NCBI RefSeq assembly: GCF_000238775.2
Contig: NZ_AFEJ02000001.1
Coordinates: 1,984,001 to 2,048,000 of the forward strand
DNA: 64,000 nt
Source of the DNA: Acaryochloris sp. CCMEE 5410
Lineage (GTDB): Bacteria; Cyanobacteriota; Cyanobacteriia; Thermosynechococcales; Thermosynechococcaceae
Direction of reading: 5' to 3'
The notes beneath the pieces were generated by a model. The model ran no database searches. It was not told the origin of the DNA and was given only the letters and a program-made list of their open reading frames with translations. Position 1 is the first letter of the stretch, and each line of letters opens with the position of its first letter. A program made the translations under genes and the position numbers. Positions 35,082 to 44,076 of this stretch are shown here, piece after piece.

Positions 35082-35791
35082 GATAGATATTCTCCACCCT
35101 GCAGCTTAGTTTCAATATCTCGGGCTGTAGCTCCTTCGTTTTGCCAAAAGGTGGCGGCATCAATGCGATCTTGTTTACCCAGCAAAAACTTACAGTAGGT
35201 TTCTCCCATGGCATAGCATTGGGTTTCGATACAGCTCAGTTCTTTATTAACAAGGTGGGAGAAGAAACCGGCGAATAAGCCTGCATAGATATGGCAGACG
35301 GGCTTGCCGACATCTCCAAGGGTGCGAGCAACCGCAGAATCGAAAATGTTGATAAACATAAAACCGTTTTGTTGATTATCCAAATCAACTTCCCAGTTTC
35401 CCCAGCCTTGGCTAGTAAAGGGCCACCACCAGGCTTCTAAAGCAAGAGAGGGACGGCATTTGCGTAGAGATTGCTGGAATTGGGCTTCAAACCAATTTTG
35501 GAAAAAGACCGCATCTTGCTTGCCCCACTCTTGGCCGATGTTGTACATCACGACCGTTGAAGCACTACCGACTTCCTGTTCTAAACCTTCGATCAGGGCC
35601 ACAATAAAATCTTCACTCGCCAGAATATTGCGAGATTCATGCCAATCATCGATAGTGCCTTTTGAATGATTGAAGGTAAAGAAATCCTCAAAGCGGTAGT
35701 GATTTAGCTTGTGAGGGTACGATTGCTTGAATGAACGACCAGTATTACCTACAGGCACACTGGTAGCGGTTTCAGCTGGTGTAAAAACCAT
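35078..35791 (-). CDS. V4R-domain protein (slr0144-like), first gene of the PSII-assembly operon
   Basis: 237 aa from ATG 35791 (TTG 35821 is the longer alternative). The V4R core lies about residues 60-210: ALIEGLEQEVGSASTVVMYNIGQEWGKQDAVFF, NWEVDLDNQQNGFMFINIFDSAVA and ELSCIETQCYAMGETYCKFLLGKQDR. The last carries a Cys pattern of the family. It shares the fold with the 33545 gene. The order V4R, small, helical, V4R, ferredoxin, helical and TPR matches slr0144-slr0151. Confidence 0.82.
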   Translation of the reverse strand: MVFTPAETATSVPVGNTGRSFKQSYPHKLNHYRFEDFFTFNHSKGTIDDWHESRNILASEDFIVALIEGLEQEVGSASTVVMYNIGQEWGKQDAVFFQNWFEAQFQQSLRKCRPSLALEAWWWPFTSQGWGNWEVDLDNQQNGFMFINIFDSAVARTLGDVGKPVCHIYAGLFAGFFSHLVNKELSCIETQCYAMGETYCKFLLGKQDRIDAATFWQNEGATARDIETKLQGGEYLS

Positions 35792-36428
35792 TGAGACTAA
35801 CCCTTTTTTATGTAATTTCAATGACGAATGGGCATTCGTTACTTAGCAAAGGCTCAAATGGACCTAAGACTGATAAGCCAACAAGTGTCCTCTGGAATCG
35901 CGAACCGTGCAGAGAACTTTGTCTATCTAAAGAATGCCCCTTTTTAAAGTTCGATTCTACTCAGCAGGCAGATTTAATGATGCAGATTTTGTCTGTAGAA
36001 AACACACATTTAGCAGAATACTCATAAGTCGTGTATGCAAAGCATCACTCACTAGATTTGAATATTCACTTTTGAGCCGTATTTTAAAGTCTAAGAAGCC
36101 TGGTTATGCAAATAATGAAACAATATTTTTTTGTAAATAATATTCACTAGGATTACATATTCATCGATGCGGCTAAATCGGTGAAATTACGGATTTGCAG
36201 TCTTTTTATTCTATTGCCGTATAAAATAGAACGTCTTCGTTCAGCACAATAATTCTGTTTTCTCGAGTTTTGACCTTCAGGCACTTTTTTCTTTCACTAG
36301 CGGTTGTTTTAGTGTCTGATCAATCTGACAAAATGTGTAACCTAAATAAAGGAGCTTCACCTTAGAATCTACTTCTTTGACCTTATTTGCGCAGTAAAGG
36401 TTCGATTGTGCCCACCAAGATTTCACCC
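35792..36428. other. Upstream region of the PSII-assembly operon and of the divergent gene at 36429
   Basis: 637 bp without a convincing gene. It must contain both divergent promoters. It is AT-rich at 36100-36240. A TATAAA at about 36220 on the plus strand follows a TTGCAG at 36195, but the 19-base spacing is long, so a promoter call is weak. Short open frames here have no family likeness. Confidence 0.5.
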
Positions 36429-37061
36429 ATGACCAATTACTATATACGGAAGCTGTATCGGCAGAAAGATCCGTATTTATCGCAAGTAGAGGATATGGGC
36501 GATGACTTTTCCACTTTTATGGATCTGGAGCAGGTTTTGAAGAGCCTGTATAGTGGCGGTGAAATTGATCTGATGGTCCGGCAGTTAGAGACCCTCGTTC
36601 AGTATCATCAAGGGTTAACTGCACAATCGTTTACCCCTCAGCCTCAATTAAAAGAGGTTGAACAGCGGATTTTTTCAATTTTGGGGGAATCTCCAACCTC
36701 AGAGCAAGGTGCCAATGTACCGCCGTCTGCTCCAACTGCGAGTCCGCCTAAACCTACGGTTACAGTGGATGCGTTACTTAAAATTTTGAATCAGCTTCAA
36801 GAGAGTAGCACTACTTTTTTAGGTGCAGCGATTACCACTAATTATTTACAGGCTGCCCGCCCTCAAAGTGACTGGTTTGAACAGTTTCAAATTCAGCGAT
36901 CGCAACCCGTTACCTACGCAGCCGATCCGGCCCAAGCCCTAGATGAACAGCAAAAAGAGCTGGCTCAAAAGTGGATCAAAGGGTTTGTCCAATCCTGCTC
37001 TCAAGTGATCACCAAGTTTCCTGAGATTGTTGATTTGCCCCAGTTGTTAGGACAGCTCTAA
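36429..37061 (+). CDS. Hypothetical protein, 210 aa
   Basis: I do not recognise the family. The start is ATG 36429; TTG 36387 and GTG 36408 are in frame. It is soluble and helical: N-terminal MTNYYIRKLYRQKDPYL, a middle Pro/Thr linker (PPSAPTASPPKPTVTVD), then a second helical half ending FVQSCSQVITKFPEIVDLPQLLGQL. The two-half layout suggests a dimerising adaptor. It is followed 80 bp later by ilvA on the same strand. Confidence 0.6.
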   Translation: MTNYYIRKLYRQKDPYLSQVEDMGDDFSTFMDLEQVLKSLYSGGEIDLMVRQLETLVQYHQGLTAQSFTPQPQLKEVEQRIFSILGESPTSEQGANVPPSAPTASPPKPTVTVDALLKILNQLQESSTTFLGAAITTNYLQAARPQSDWFEQFQIQRSQPVTYAADPAQALDEQQKELAQKWIKGFVQSCSQVITKFPEIVDLPQLLGQL

Positions 37062-37141
37062 CCGATTCTTTTGATCTCCCCGACCATCAGACTCGTATTT
37101 CGGTTGTAAGAAAGCGTACAGTAGAGTTAATCTTTCGCTTT

Positions 37142-38671
37142 TTGATCGGCAGCTCTGTGAGTCACCCAGATTATCTTGAACGCATCCTGACAGCGCGGGT
37201 CTATGATGTGGCACAGGAAAGTCCACTGGAATTGGCCCCCCGTCTATCCGACCGCTTACACAATCGTATTCTCCTCAAACGAGAAGATATGCAGTCCGTG
37301 TTTTCCTTTAAATTGCGGGGTGCTTATAACAAGATGGCTCAGCTGCCCCCGGATCAACTGCACCAAGGGGTGATTGCGGCTTCTGCGGGCAACCATGCCC
37401 AGGGCGTCGCTTTAGGAGCTCGGCAATTGGGAACAACGGCGTTGATTGTGATGCCCGTGACCACACCCAAAGTCAAAGTTGACGCCGTTAAAGCTCGGGG
37501 AGGCCAGGTGGTCCTTTTCGGAGATACCTATGATGATGCTTATGCCCATGCCCGGCAGCTCTCAACAGAAAAAGGGCTGACGTTTATCCATCCCTTTGAT
37601 GACCCGGATGTGATTGCGGGCCAAGGCACCATCGGCATGGAGATTTTGCGCCAATATCAAAAGCCGATTCATGCCATTTTTATTGCCATTGGCGGGGGTG
37701 GCTTAATTTCAGGTATTGGGGCCTATATCAAGCGATTGCGCCCCGAAATTCGGATTATTGGGGTTGAGCCCGTGGATGCGGCGGCTATGCATCAGTCCTT
37801 GCAAGTGGGCAAGCGGGTGCGGCTCTCCCATGTTGGGTTATTTGCCGATGGGGTGGCGGTCCGCGAAGTGGGCGAAGAGACCTTTCGCCTCTGCCAAGAA
37901 TATGTCGATGAAATCGTCCTCGTGAATACGGATGATACCTGCGCGGCCATTAAAGATGTCTTTGAAGATACCCGTTCTATTCTGGAGCCAGCGGGGGCTC
38001 TGGCAGTGGCGGGGGCCAAAGCCTATATTGAGCGGGAGCAACTCCAGGACCAAACCCTAGTTGCCTTAGCCTGCGGTGCCAATATGAATTTTGATCGGCT
38101 GCGCTTTGTCGCTGAACGGGCTGAGTTAGGAGAACGGCGAGAAGCAATCTTTGCCGTTACCATCCCTGAGGAGCGTGGGAGTTTTCGCAAGTTTTGCGCC
38201 TGTCTTGGCAGCCATAATTTGACGGAGTTTAATTACCGGATTGCCGATCGCCAGGAAGCCCATATTTTTGTCGGTGTACAAATTCAAAACCGAGCCGATG
38301 CGGCCCACATTGCCCAAGCCTTGGAAGAACAAGGGTTTAAAACCTTGGACCTCACGGATGACGAATTAGCGAAGCTGCACCTGCGGCATATGGTGGGGGG
38401 CCGATCGCCCATGGCTGGCAATGAATTACTTTACCGATTTGAGTTTCCGGAACGGCCAGGTGCCCTAACGAAGTTTTTAGGCTGTATGAGTCCCGATTGG
38501 AATATCAGCTTATTTCACTACCGAAATAATGGCGCGGATTATGGACGTATCGTCGTCGGAACCCAGGTCCCTCCTAACGAAATGAATGAATGGCAATCCT
38601 TCTTGGATACCCTGGGCTATCCCTATTCCGACGAAAGTCAAAACCCTGCCTACCAGCTTTTTCTGGGATAA
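37142..38671 (+). CDS. ilvA: Threonine ammonia-lyase (threonine deaminase), biosynthetic
   Basis: About 509 aa; TTG 37142 or GTG 37157 may be the start. The PLP lysine lies in VFSFKLRGAYNKM near residue 60, the phosphate-binding Gly-rich loop in AIGGGGLISGIGAYI near 183, and AACGANMNFD-like ACGANMNFDRLR near 302. Two C-terminal ACT-like domains (about 330-505) bind Ile and Val for feedback control. The reaction is L-threonine to 2-oxobutyrate and ammonia, the first committed step to isoleucine. It starts 80 bp after the preceding gene and ends 3 bp before lrgA. Confidence 0.95.
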   Translation: MIGSSVSHPDYLERILTARVYDVAQESPLELAPRLSDRLHNRILLKREDMQSVFSFKLRGAYNKMAQLPPDQLHQGVIAASAGNHAQGVALGARQLGTTALIVMPVTTPKVKVDAVKARGGQVVLFGDTYDDAYAHARQLSTEKGLTFIHPFDDPDVIAGQGTIGMEILRQYQKPIHAIFIAIGGGGLISGIGAYIKRLRPEIRIIGVEPVDAAAMHQSLQVGKRVRLSHVGLFADGVAVREVGEETFRLCQEYVDEIVLVNTDDTCAAIKDVFEDTRSILEPAGALAVAGAKAYIEREQLQDQTLVALACGANMNFDRLRFVAERAELGERREAIFAVTIPEERGSFRKFCACLGSHNLTEFNYRIADRQEAHIFVGVQIQNRADAAHIAQALEEQGFKTLDLTDDELAKLHLRHMVGGRSPMAGNELLYRFEFPERPGALTKFLGCMSPDWNISLFHYRNNGADYGRIVVGTQVPPNEMNEWQSFLDTLGYPYSDESQNPAYQLFLG

Positions 38672-38674
38672 ATT

Positions 38675-39037
38675 ATGATTACGGGTTTTCTGGTGCTGCT
38701 TCTCTATGAGCTATTAGGAGAAGTGTTGGTGCTGCTGCTGAATTTACCGACGCCGGGACCGGTTATCGGCATGTTCTTGCTGTTGCTAACGCTGATGATG
38801 CTGGGCAAAATTCCGGAAGATGTGGAGAACGCAGCCACGACGTTATTGAGCCATTTATCATTGCTGTTTGTGCCCGCCGGGGTGGGGGTAATGGTTCACT
38901 TTCAGCGAATTCGCAGTGAAGGCTGGGCTATTCTGGTGGCCTTATTGGTGAGTACAGTGGTGACGTTAATGGTCTCGGCCTGGACCATGCAGGTGGCAAG
39001 CAAGGTGTTAACCCTGAGGAGACGCTCCGATGCCTAA
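38675..39037 (+). CDS. lrgA: LrgA/CidA-family membrane protein
   Basis: 120 aa, ATG 38675, four hydrophobic segments (FLVLLLYELLGEVLVLLLNLP, VIGMFLLLLTLMMLGKIP, LLSHLSLLFVPAGVGVMVHF, ILVALLVSTVVTLMVSAWTMQV). The P-T-P-G-P-V-I-G-M and F-V-P-A-G-V-G-V-M segments are typical of the LrgA/CidA family. In other bacteria LrgAB/PftAB moves pyruvate or glycolate, or modulates murein hydrolases. The start is 3 bp after ilvA, so the three genes are one transcript. The stop overlaps lrgB by 8 bp. Confidence 0.9.
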   Translation: MITGFLVLLLYELLGEVLVLLLNLPTPGPVIGMFLLLLTLMMLGKIPEDVENAATTLLSHLSLLFVPAGVGVMVHFQRIRSEGWAILVALLVSTVVTLMVSAWTMQVASKVLTLRRRSDA

Positions 39038-39761
39038 GTCAAACTTGACGGAAATCTGGGTGTACTTAGCTGCTTCACCTTTGTTGGGCTTGAGCATTAC
39101 CCTAGCGGCCTATCAAATGGCCTATAGAATCTATCGATGGGGGAAAGGGCATCCGCTGTTGAACCCGGTGGCGATTGCGGTGGCGTTGCTCATTGGGGTG
39201 TTATCCCTCACTCAGACGTCATACTTCACCTATTTTGAGGGGGCACAATTTGTGCACTTTTTGCTGGGACCAGCGACGGTCTCCCTGGCCATTCCTCTCT
39301 ATAAGCAATTGGCCAAATTACGACGACTATGGCTACCGGTTACCTTGGCCTTAATTATAGGCATCAGTGCCGCAGCGCTGAGTGCGATCGCAACCGCAGC
39401 ACTCCTAGGGGCAACGCCCCAAACCCTCCTATCTCTAGCGCCCAAATCCGTTACGGCCCCCGTAGCCATGGGGATTACCGAAAAGATCGGTGGCCTGCCC
39501 TCCTTAACGGCGGTCTTAGTAGTGATGACGGGCATTATCGGCGCTACCTTGGGGACCCCTATCTTCCGTTGGTTAGGCATCCGAGACGATAGCGTCCGAG
39601 GCATTGCTATGGGGATTACATCCCATGGCATCGGCACGGCTCGGGCTTTTCAGGTGAGTGGGGAAATGGGAGCCTTTGCGGGGCTAGGGATGGCGTTATC
39701 AGCCTTTGTCTCTGCGGCTCTGTTACCCTGGCTGTTACGAATGTTAAATCTGGGCGCTTAA
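39030..39761 (+). CDS. lrgB: LrgB-family membrane protein
   Basis: 243 aa with six to eight hydrophobic helices. Landmarks are the FVHFLLGPATVSLAIPLYKQ segment near 72-90, APKSVTAPVAMGITEKIGGLPSLTAVLVVMTGIIGA near 137-172, and GIAMGITSHGIGTARAFQ near 191-208, all diagnostic of LrgB. The plant homologue PLGG1 exports glycolate and glycerate across the chloroplast envelope. With lrgA and ilvA in one unit, transport of a 2-oxo acid is a reasonable guess. Confidence 0.92.
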   Translation: MPKSNLTEIWVYLAASPLLGLSITLAAYQMAYRIYRWGKGHPLLNPVAIAVALLIGVLSLTQTSYFTYFEGAQFVHFLLGPATVSLAIPLYKQLAKLRRLWLPVTLALIIGISAAALSAIATAALLGATPQTLLSLAPKSVTAPVAMGITEKIGGLPSLTAVLVVMTGIIGATLGTPIFRWLGIRDDSVRGIAMGITSHGIGTARAFQVSGEMGAFAGLGMALSAFVSAALLPWLLRMLNLGA

Positions 39762-39934
39762 ACAGGTGTCGGGGGAGTTTACCTTTGATCATCCCCTAGA
39801 TTTGACGCTACCTTCACCTTGAAGCGATTGTTTTCGGCAATTATCAATATTACTCATAAACAAAATTTATGAGGTATCATCCTCAGAACGTAAAGGTTTA
39901 TGTATCAACTTTTGTGTTTGTTGTTACATTACGA

Positions 39935-40057
39935 TAGAAAATGTGAGGAATGTTACATTTGCCTGCTGCACAACTGGGAACGCGCAGTTTGGCTTCCTCG
40001 AAATGAGATACAACGTGACTGATTCTGTTGAAGCTAGCGATTTGCTAGCTTTTTTTA
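39935..40057 (+). ncRNA. Candidate small RNA ending in a strong terminator
   Basis: A 300-bp gap between lrgB and the minus-strand protease holds an AT-rich promoter-like region (TTGTTACATTACGATAGAAAATG at about 39918-39940) and then a C-rich segment ending in a perfect hairpin with a T run. No reading frame fits. No family is recognised; this is a guess from layout. Confidence 0.3.
40031..40057 (+). terminator. Rho-independent terminator
   Basis: A perfect 8-bp stem AAGCTAGC/GCTAGCTT with a 5-base loop is followed by eight T. It lies 270 bp after lrgB, so it may end that operon or a small RNA between. Confidence 0.8.
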
Positions 40058-40060
40058 TGG

Positions 40061-41296
40061 TTATTTCAACTTTTTCGCTAGAACCTTGAGTCCCCGAGCA
40101 TATTGAGGATCGGATTCCAGCGGTAAAACCTGCCCAGGTTGGGGCTTAAAAGGTTTACCCTCCTGGCTTTTGACAAAAATATTAGGCTTGATGCCAATCT
40201 GGTTAATATTCTTACCCTTGGGCGTGTAGTACTTCGCGACGGTGACCACCAATCCTGAGCCATCTTCTAGACTTTTTAGAACTTGAACCACCCCTTTACC
40301 AAAGGTCGGGGTGCCAACGAGTTGAGCCCGGTTGTGATCTTGGAGTGCAGCAGCTAACACTTCACTGGCGCTGGCTGATTTTTCATCGATCAAAATTACC
40401 AGGGGCTTGTTGGTCAAGACGGGTCCATAGGCAAAAAAGTCTTGTTTTTTACCTTTTTCATCCACACTAGAAATTAAGCGATCTTTTCCCATCCACATGC
40501 GGGCAATGTCAATACTGGCATCAAAAACGCCGCCAGGGTTTTGGCGCAGATCGAGGACATACCCTTTGACCTGTTGCTTCTCTAAATCCGTCAGGGCTGT
40601 TTTCATCGCTTTTGCCGATTTGGTGGTAAAAACCGGCATCCGAATATAGCCGACTTTCCCTTTCGACGTTTCCTGCACTTCATAGACCAAGGGATTGACA
40701 TCAATCTTCTCCCGCACCAGCTTATAGCGGGCAAATTCCTTGCCTCGGCGAATCTGGACAGTGACCTTACTCCCCACAGCACCAATGATAAATTCGCTAG
40801 CCTGACGGGGGTTAATCTCTGAGGTCGGGGTGCCGTTGATGCTGACGACAATATCTTGAGGTTGAATGCCAGCCGCATCAGCAGGAGAGTCCGCTACCGT
40901 TTCGATCACCTGCCACTCTCGGGTTAAGGGATCAAGGGAGACGGTGACACCCACACCAATAAATCCACCTGACACATTATCGACGAGATCCTTGATGCCA
41001 TCGGGGGTGAGAAAGCGGGTGTAAGGATCTTGCAGCTTCCTGACCATTTTGCTGACAGCGACGTAGGCGTCCTGCTTGGAGGTATAGGAACGACTTAAAT
41101 AGTCTTGGCGGACTTCTTGCCAATCTTGCTGATTGAAGGTGCGGTCGACATATTCTTCCTGCACGATTTGCCAGGCTTGATCAACCAGCGCTTTATGACT
41201 GTTTTCTAGCTTGGCTTCGGCGGTGGATAAGGCCAGGATTGGAGTTGCGATCGCAACTCCCACCATTCGCAACACTTGCACATGAACCTTAGACAT
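40061..41296 (-). CDS. Carboxyl-terminal processing protease (tail-specific, S41)
   Basis: 411 aa when started at ATG 41296, which gives a proper signal peptide (VLRMVGVAIATPILALSTAEAK); ATG 41371 would add 25 residues and directly overlap the thyX stop. A PDZ domain (about residues 90-190) includes FIGVGVTVSLD and GIQPQDIVVSINGTPTS. The S41 protease core has GKVGYIRMPVF, YVLDLRQNPGGVFDASIDIA, the catalytic Ser in DEKSASASEVLAAAL, and the Lys in TFGKGVVQVL. This is one of the cyanobacterial CtpA/B/C group, which trim the D1 precursor or other lumenal proteins; which paralogue it is cannot be told. Confidence 0.9.
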   Translation of the reverse strand: MSKVHVQVLRMVGVAIATPILALSTAEAKLENSHKALVDQAWQIVQEEYVDRTFNQQDWQEVRQDYLSRSYTSKQDAYVAVSKMVRKLQDPYTRFLTPDGIKDLVDNVSGGFIGVGVTVSLDPLTREWQVIETVADSPADAAGIQPQDIVVSINGTPTSEINPRQASEFIIGAVGSKVTVQIRRGKEFARYKLVREKIDVNPLVYEVQETSKGKVGYIRMPVFTTKSAKAMKTALTDLEKQQVKGYVLDLRQNPGGVFDASIDIARMWMGKDRLISSVDEKGKKQDFFAYGPVLTNKPLVILIDEKSASASEVLAAALQDHNRAQLVGTPTFGKGVVQVLKSLEDGSGLVVTVAKYYTPKGKNINQIGIKPNIFVKSQEGKPFKPQPGQVLPLESDPQYARGLKVLAKKLK

Positions 41297-41370
41297 GGGG
41301 GACCTTTCACTGGGGGAATCAATAGCACCTTTGTACATGGGACCATGCACCAAGATCCAGTTGACGATCA

Positions 41371-42093
41371 TTAGGGGGCTAAAGGTCCCTTACGCCAGCG
41401 GGTCTTCTCATACCAAGCAGCCACCTCTGGCATCCACTGCTGAAACTGAGTAAACATCAGCTCCGTCATCACCCGCGTTTCCATCTGGACATCGTACTTA
41501 CCGCGAATATCCAATAAATGCATCAGGGATCGAGCATTCGCGCTCATCACCCAATGCTGGCGGACATCAAAGGGAATGAGTCCCCGAGCATGCTCTTCTG
41601 CCAATCCTTGATCAATTCTTTCGGCATAGCGTTGGCAGGCATGACGGCACCAGTCTAAATCTTGCTGGCGTTGCTCCAGGCTATAGTCATACTTTTTTCC
41701 CTGGCGATTGGTGTAGGTGCCCACAGGACGCAAGTAGAAAACATCTTCTAGTTCTTGGGTGCCAGCTACTACATCTAAAATTCGTTGCCCAGTGTATCGG
41801 AAGGACTGCACATCGAAAGATACATTTCGATGGGTCCGCATTTGTTGCATAGTGCTGTGGGGGAAATAGCCAAAGTTGAGCACGATTTGAGGATGCTCCA
41901 GGGGGCCATAATGTCCACGATTACCTTGGAGCAGATTCTTAATCACCAACTCTCCGCATTTCGCTTCTTCTGGCCATTGATCTCGATCGGTCCAGACCAG
42001 TTGCTCGGCATAGTCCTGATGCATGGCAGCATAGGTAATCTGCTGGGGATTGGGGGTTTGGGAAATGATCTCGACGGTAAATCGTTCATCCAT
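41371..42093 (-). CDS. thyX: Flavin-dependent thymidylate synthase
   Basis: 240 aa from ATG 42093 (TTG 42126 would add 11). The signature RTHRNVSFDVQSFRYTG is the ThyX motif (R-H-R-x7-S). Conserved LEHPQIVLNFGYFPHSTMQQMRTHR and ALMHLLDIRGKYDVQMETRVM-like C-terminal helices follow. The enzyme makes dTMP from dUMP using FAD, NADPH and methylene-tetrahydrofolate. Its stop overlaps the first potential ATG of the Ctp protease by one base (TAATG), suggesting co-transcription of two unrelated functions. Confidence 0.94.
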   Translation of the reverse strand: MDERFTVEIISQTPNPQQITYAAMHQDYAEQLVWTDRDQWPEEAKCGELVIKNLLQGNRGHYGPLEHPQIVLNFGYFPHSTMQQMRTHRNVSFDVQSFRYTGQRILDVVAGTQELEDVFYLRPVGTYTNRQGKKYDYSLEQRQQDLDWCRHACQRYAERIDQGLAEEHARGLIPFDVRQHWVMSANARSLMHLLDIRGKYDVQMETRVMTELMFTQFQQWMPEVAAWYEKTRWRKGPLAP

Positions 42094-42286
42094 AATGTTG
42101 ATGCTACTTCCAGTAAACTCACCCAAAGTGAATCGCTAAATCCCCTTGGTTAGAGGTTGGTGCAGTGTCATCTTAAGTCCAGAAAATTGAGACATTTCCT
42201 TGATCAGTTTTTCTTAAGAAAAGCGTCATCATTGAAGTTCTTGGAGACCTTGAGTATGATTTCTCTAAGGTAAGTGGGCAAAAACG

Positions 42287-43189
42287 ATGCGCTTTAACAA
42301 TAATCCAACGGTAGTTTTGGGTGGAATGCTGACAGCAAGCGTAGTTTGTCTACAAACGCAGGTTGCTTTGAGTTTGCCATCTAGCCAAATTGGCAAAAGT
42401 GCTAAAAATTTTACTGTTTTGATTGCTAGCGATTATCCAGGGTCTGGGGTAATCATCAACAAGAAAGATAAAACCTATACGGTGCTAACGGCAGAACATG
42501 TCGTTAGACATTCAGATTTTGAATATCATGTTGTCACCCAAGACGGGAAAAAACATCCGGTGAAATATCAAACGGTGAAGAAATTCCCCGGTGTTGATTT
42601 AGCAGTGGTGACCTTTACTAGCGATAAAAACTACATGAGTGCCAAGCTAGCGAAGTCCGAAGAAGCAGGAATTGGTTCAGTGGTCTATACCGCTGGCTAT
42701 CCCGATCCAGGCCAAGCGATTGAAAATCGGATTTTCCAATTTACCGATGGGAAAGTATCAGGGGTTAATCCCAAAGCGAAAGACGGATATTCCCTGATTT
42801 ATACCAACATTACCCGTAAAGGCATGAGTGGAGGTCCTGTCCTCAATACCAACGGCGAATTAGTGGGTATCCATGGTCGAGCAGAAACGGATGTCCAGGG
42901 TGATGTGCAAGTGAAAGCAGGTTTGAACCTAGGAATTCCCATCAAAACATTCTTATCTATTGCCCCAAAAGTGGGGATAAAACTAGATTTTAAGGCCCAG
43001 CCCACGGCTAAGCCGCCAACTCCAAAGCCGACGCCTACCGCTCAACAGCAAACTCCTGCGGTCCAACCTCCTGGCTTCCAGCCCACATCCACGACGCCGA
43101 CAGGAACACCACGGCTCCCCTCGCGCCCCAAACCGATTCGTCCGAAAGGAACTGGCCAGTCTCCCGTCTGTGCAGGCAGTCGATGCTAG
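42287..43189 (+). CDS. Exported trypsin-like serine protease
   Basis: 300 aa with an N-terminal signal peptide (VVLGGMLTASVVCLQTQVALS). The chymotrypsin-fold triad is visible: His in TVLTAEHVVRH near 70, Asp in PGVDLAVVTF near 105, and Ser in RKGMSGGPVLNTNGELVGIHG near 182. No PDZ domain follows; instead there is a Pro/Thr/Gln-rich tail of about 70 residues ending CAGSRC with two Cys. It resembles short Deg-like or V8-type proteases. An exported protein gene follows 70 bp later on the same strand. Confidence 0.85.
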   Translation: MRFNNNPTVVLGGMLTASVVCLQTQVALSLPSSQIGKSAKNFTVLIASDYPGSGVIINKKDKTYTVLTAEHVVRHSDFEYHVVTQDGKKHPVKYQTVKKFPGVDLAVVTFTSDKNYMSAKLAKSEEAGIGSVVYTAGYPDPGQAIENRIFQFTDGKVSGVNPKAKDGYSLIYTNITRKGMSGGPVLNTNGELVGIHGRAETDVQGDVQVKAGLNLGIPIKTFLSIAPKVGIKLDFKAQPTAKPPTPKPTPTAQQQTPAVQPPGFQPTSTTPTGTPRLPSRPKPIRPKGTGQSPVCAGSRC

Positions 43190-43259
43190 GTCTATCGTTT
43201 TCAATAGATTTCGTTTTCAATAGATTTTTAAAACTCTCTACCTCGCTTAATTGATCAAA

Positions 43260-44015
43260 ATGACTTTAAAAAAATCAGCTCTTGTAGGTTTTACCGCCGT
43301 TAGCTTGACTGTTGCTGGCTCAATGACTGCAGATGTCGCTCTAGCGGGAAAAGATGATGCCATTTATGAAGACAATTTGACCACGACTCAAGGATTGCAG
43401 TGGGGAGGCAAAAAACTCCCCTTTAAGAAAACCGTCGATATCCGAGAGAGTTTAGTTGATACACCCTTAGGCAAAGTAACCGCCGATCGGCATCTTGTTG
43501 GCAATGACTTAGACGGGTCTATTTTCGGCCGTTCCCGTAAGCCAGCTCCAGGACGCAGCGCATTTATCTCCCTATGGGGCAGTAAAATCGAAGGCTGTTT
43601 TGTAGAAATGATTATTCAACATGCCCCGGCTCAAGGGCGTGTGGATCCCACGGCAATCATACCCACTTTACTAGAACTTGGAATTGGCGGTCAGCTGGTT
43701 GAACTGCCGCCTCAGTCGGCATCTCAGCCAAAAGTTTTTTCCCAAGACTATACAAATACCAGTTTCTTTGGGAATAAAACAACCAGCGGTACTTGGTATA
43801 TGACGCGCAATATCTTTGTGGTTGATTCGGGTATCGCCAGTCTTCTGTCTCAGGCCCCCCTCAAAGAGACTCGGGCTCGACTCACCCTCTCCAACGGCAA
43901 TAAAATCTTGATTCCCATTGATAAGAAGACAGTCAGCAATTGGAAAACAGCCTATAGCTATAATCCAGCCTGTAAGAATCCTAATGCGGCTGAGCCACCT
44001 GCAGCTACAAAATAG
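43260..44015 (+). CDS. Exported hypothetical protein
   Basis: 251 aa from ATG 43260 (TTG 43251 is possible). A clear signal peptide (SALVGFTAVSLTVAGSMTADVALA) ends near residue 30. The mature part is soluble, beta-rich, with a single Cys in IEGCFVEMIIQ and another in NPACKN near the end. No recognised domain. It follows the trypsin-like protease by 70 bp on the same strand and both are exported, so a functional link is possible. Confidence 0.65.
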   Translation: MTLKKSALVGFTAVSLTVAGSMTADVALAGKDDAIYEDNLTTTQGLQWGGKKLPFKKTVDIRESLVDTPLGKVTADRHLVGNDLDGSIFGRSRKPAPGRSAFISLWGSKIEGCFVEMIIQHAPAQGRVDPTAIIPTLLELGIGGQLVELPPQSASQPKVFSQDYTNTSFFGNKTTSGTWYMTRNIFVVDSGIASLLSQAPLKETRARLTLSNGNKILIPIDKKTVSNWKTAYSYNPACKNPNAAEPPAATK

Positions 44016-44028
44016 CGTGTATTTTGAT

Positions 44029-44064
44029 TGCAGCAACCCCTTGAGAAAAGATGGGGTTGCTGCA
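44029..44064. terminator. Convergent-gene hairpin
   Basis: A perfect 12-bp stem TGCAGCAACCCC/GGGGTTGCTGCA with a 12-base loop between two converging genes. There is no T run, so it may work on both strands as a weak terminator or as an mRNA-stabilising hairpin. Confidence 0.55.
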
Positions 44065-44076
44065 GGCAATGGCAAT

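Noticed and set aside
36387..36428. tRNA-like GGTTCGATT near the start of the 36429 gene
   Set aside because: No acceptor or anticodon arm can be folded around it.
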